A DNA stretch of 64,000 bases from Chamaea fasciata (taxonomy: Eukaryota > Chordata > Aves > Passeriformes > Sylviidae), in assembly GCA_029207755.1 (NCBI GenBank), contig JARCOQ010000001.1, positions 91,995,637 to 92,059,636 of the forward strand. Reading direction: 5' to 3'. How positions within the stretch are numbered: the first letter of the stretch is position 1; each line of letters starts with the position of its first letter. Below, in pieces: positions 62,880 through 64,000 of the stretch. The position numbers and the translations under genes are program-made. Below the pieces are notes generated by a model. It was given only the letters and a program-made list of their open reading frames with translations. It ran no database searches and was not told the DNA's origin.

Positions 62880-63847
62880 ACCAACAACCCATCACTATAT
62901 GCTTGTGAGTAAAACTGAGAAAACCAGACTTTTCCCATCATTTCATGTTGCTCTGCATTTTATTAGACTCTAATGCTTCTTCAAGCTGAACTGAAACTTG
63001 TTAAGGGATTTGAAGTACTATCATGATTATTATCTTGGGCCCTGTCACACATTCTTCTGTCTCCCAGAAACTGCTTTGTGTTAAAGATATGTGTCCTCAC
63101 ACATATGTGTACGTGCTTGTATGCTGTATGTAGCAATGTATATCGTTGGTAAGAGAATCAGGAATCGTTTTCAAAGGATGTATAATAGGATTTTTTGGTT
63201 TCGTTTTGTGTCATTGAATGGTACAAGCCTTATTTAGTGGATGATCTACCTGCATTCCAAGACTCTGGTTTGCATATGGTACAGAAAATATATTTGGTAT
63301 GATAATCTCAGAAAATGAGGTTTTTTAGAATTAGTGTATCCAGAGAGAGAGACTAAGGGAGAATAAATGCTTGTGAATTTTTTGTGAATTTTTGAGAAAA
63401 ATAAATGTACTGAGATTTAGAATTATATGAAGCATAATTTTTAAAATTAATTACAGTTTAAAGTATTTAGATCTTAACAGTTGGATTGGAAAGGCTTGAC
63501 TTGGGCAATGGGTGGGTATCAATTTGATCTGTAATTTCTCTTTTAAATAAAATTTAGTCAAAGAGTTTTGAGTTTTAAAAAGGAGAAAAGGAGCCTCTTC
63601 TGATATTGTAGGTAAGCAGGAATAATAAAAACATACGTCTGATAGAACAATTTGTTTGCCTAAAATTAATGTATTTTAAAATTAATTTCATTTATTTCAA
63701 AAGTTATAAAAGGTTGCTATAAAAATTAGGACTGTAACTACAGTGGCTTACTATTGTATGTATGTTTCTATTGGCGCTTTCACAGAATTATAACGTTCTG
63801 AATTTGAGAAATCTGCAAAACAGCTAATGTATATACATGTCATGTAA

Positions 63848-63850
<3 letters not shown>

Positions 63851-63883
<33 letters not shown>
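63851..63883. repeat. (TG)n microsatellite
   Basis: Uninterrupted TG dinucleotide repeat, 33 bp (16.5 units), preceded by ACATGTCATGTAAACA. Likely polymorphic and Z-DNA-prone. Confidence 0.97.
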
Positions 63884-63886
<3 letters not shown>

Positions 63887-63895
63887 CCCAGAAGT

Positions 63896-63979
63896 AATAT
63901 TAGGATTGGTTTCTTCAATGAATCCCTCTCACACACAGATAATGTTAGGGTTGGTTTCCTCAGTGAATTCCTGTATTTG
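63896..63979. repeat. 45-bp tandem duplication (2 copies)
   Basis: AATATTAGGATTGGTTTCTT at 63896 recurs at 63941 as AATGTTAGGGTTGGTTTCCT. The copies continue into CAATGAATCCCT and CAGTGAATTCCT. Over the first 33 bp I count five differences, all transitions. It adjoins the TG microsatellite. Confidence 0.88.
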
Positions 63980-64000
63980 TGTCATATTTGAGTCTTCTTA

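Larger units (their letters stand above)
25475..64000 (+). other. CDKAL1: CDKAL1 intron downstream of the radical-SAM exon (partial)
   Basis: This is the 5' part of the next intron, running off the window. The following CDKAL1 exon should begin with codons for a segment like EGVCEIWLTSEDTG, and I did not find a matching stretch. The intron holds two LTR-sized elements, two small CR1 fragments, homopolymer and dinucleotide tracts, and several blocks that look like conserved non-coding sequence. The claim that no exon lies here is by eye only. Confidence 0.78.
60504..64000. other. Intronic sequence after the second LTR
   Basis: No exon or further transposon recognised. It contains paired inverted repeats (61296-61351), the T32 run (62847-62878), the TG microsatellite (63851-63883) and a 45-bp tandem duplication (63896-63979). 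Confidence 0.55.

Noticed and set aside
1..64000. CRISPR arrays, operons, prophage or other prokaryotic systems
   Set aside because: The sequence has vertebrate CR1 and LTR elements and a spliced exon. No regularly spaced repeats with unique spacers and no dense coding were seen.

Overview
The window looks like nuclear DNA from a bird. It is AT-rich and has almost no protein-coding sequence. Its recognisable repeats are CR1 LINE fragments with the avian/reptilian ATTCTATG-type 3' end, plus two LTR-sized elements. I see no Alu, L1, B1/B2 or other mammalian repeat, no operon-like gene packing, no rRNA or tRNA gene, and no CRISPR array. I cannot name the species.

Only one stretch can be confidently called a gene part: a 104-bp internal exon at 25365-25468 on the + strand. 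It carries the radical-SAM cysteine triad (CLNACTYC) and following residues characteristic of CDKAL1, the tRNA methylthiotransferase that makes ms2t6A37 in tRNA-Lys(UUU). It has a clean AG acceptor and a GTAAGG donor. I found no other CDKAL1 exon, so the rest of the window appears to be two very large introns: at least 25.4 kb upstream and at least 38.5 kb downstream.

Layout: 1-11348 is unique intronic sequence. From 11349 to 15600 there are three CR1 fragments, a 26-bp perfect palindrome and a poly-C tract. From 15600 to 23540 the intron holds poly-C and poly-T tracts, an AT-rich degenerate repeat and short tandem duplications. A long decayed CR1 copy lies at 23540-24502, followed by the exon. 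About 1.6 kb past the exon is a solo LTR (27090-27583) with an exact 6-bp target duplication, in the sense orientation. From 28 to 55 kb the intron is mostly unique. Several blocks there have the look of conserved non-coding elements, and there is a local GC-rich patch near 51.0-51.6 kb with a strong unused splice donor. A second LTR-sized element (60019-60503, probably minus strand) has a duplicated enhancer-like segment carrying AP-1 sites. The window ends with a TG microsatellite and a 45-bp tandem duplication.

Biology: CDKAL1 introns are known in vertebrates to carry long-range enhancers for neighbouring genes such as SOX4. The non-coding blocks are therefore more likely to act on other genes than on CDKAL1. 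I found no evidence of a new protein-coding system. The most interesting items are the two LTRs (one with a sense poly(A) signal, one with a duplicated enhancer), the candidate conserved elements, the GC-rich donor-bearing patch and several perfect palindromes.
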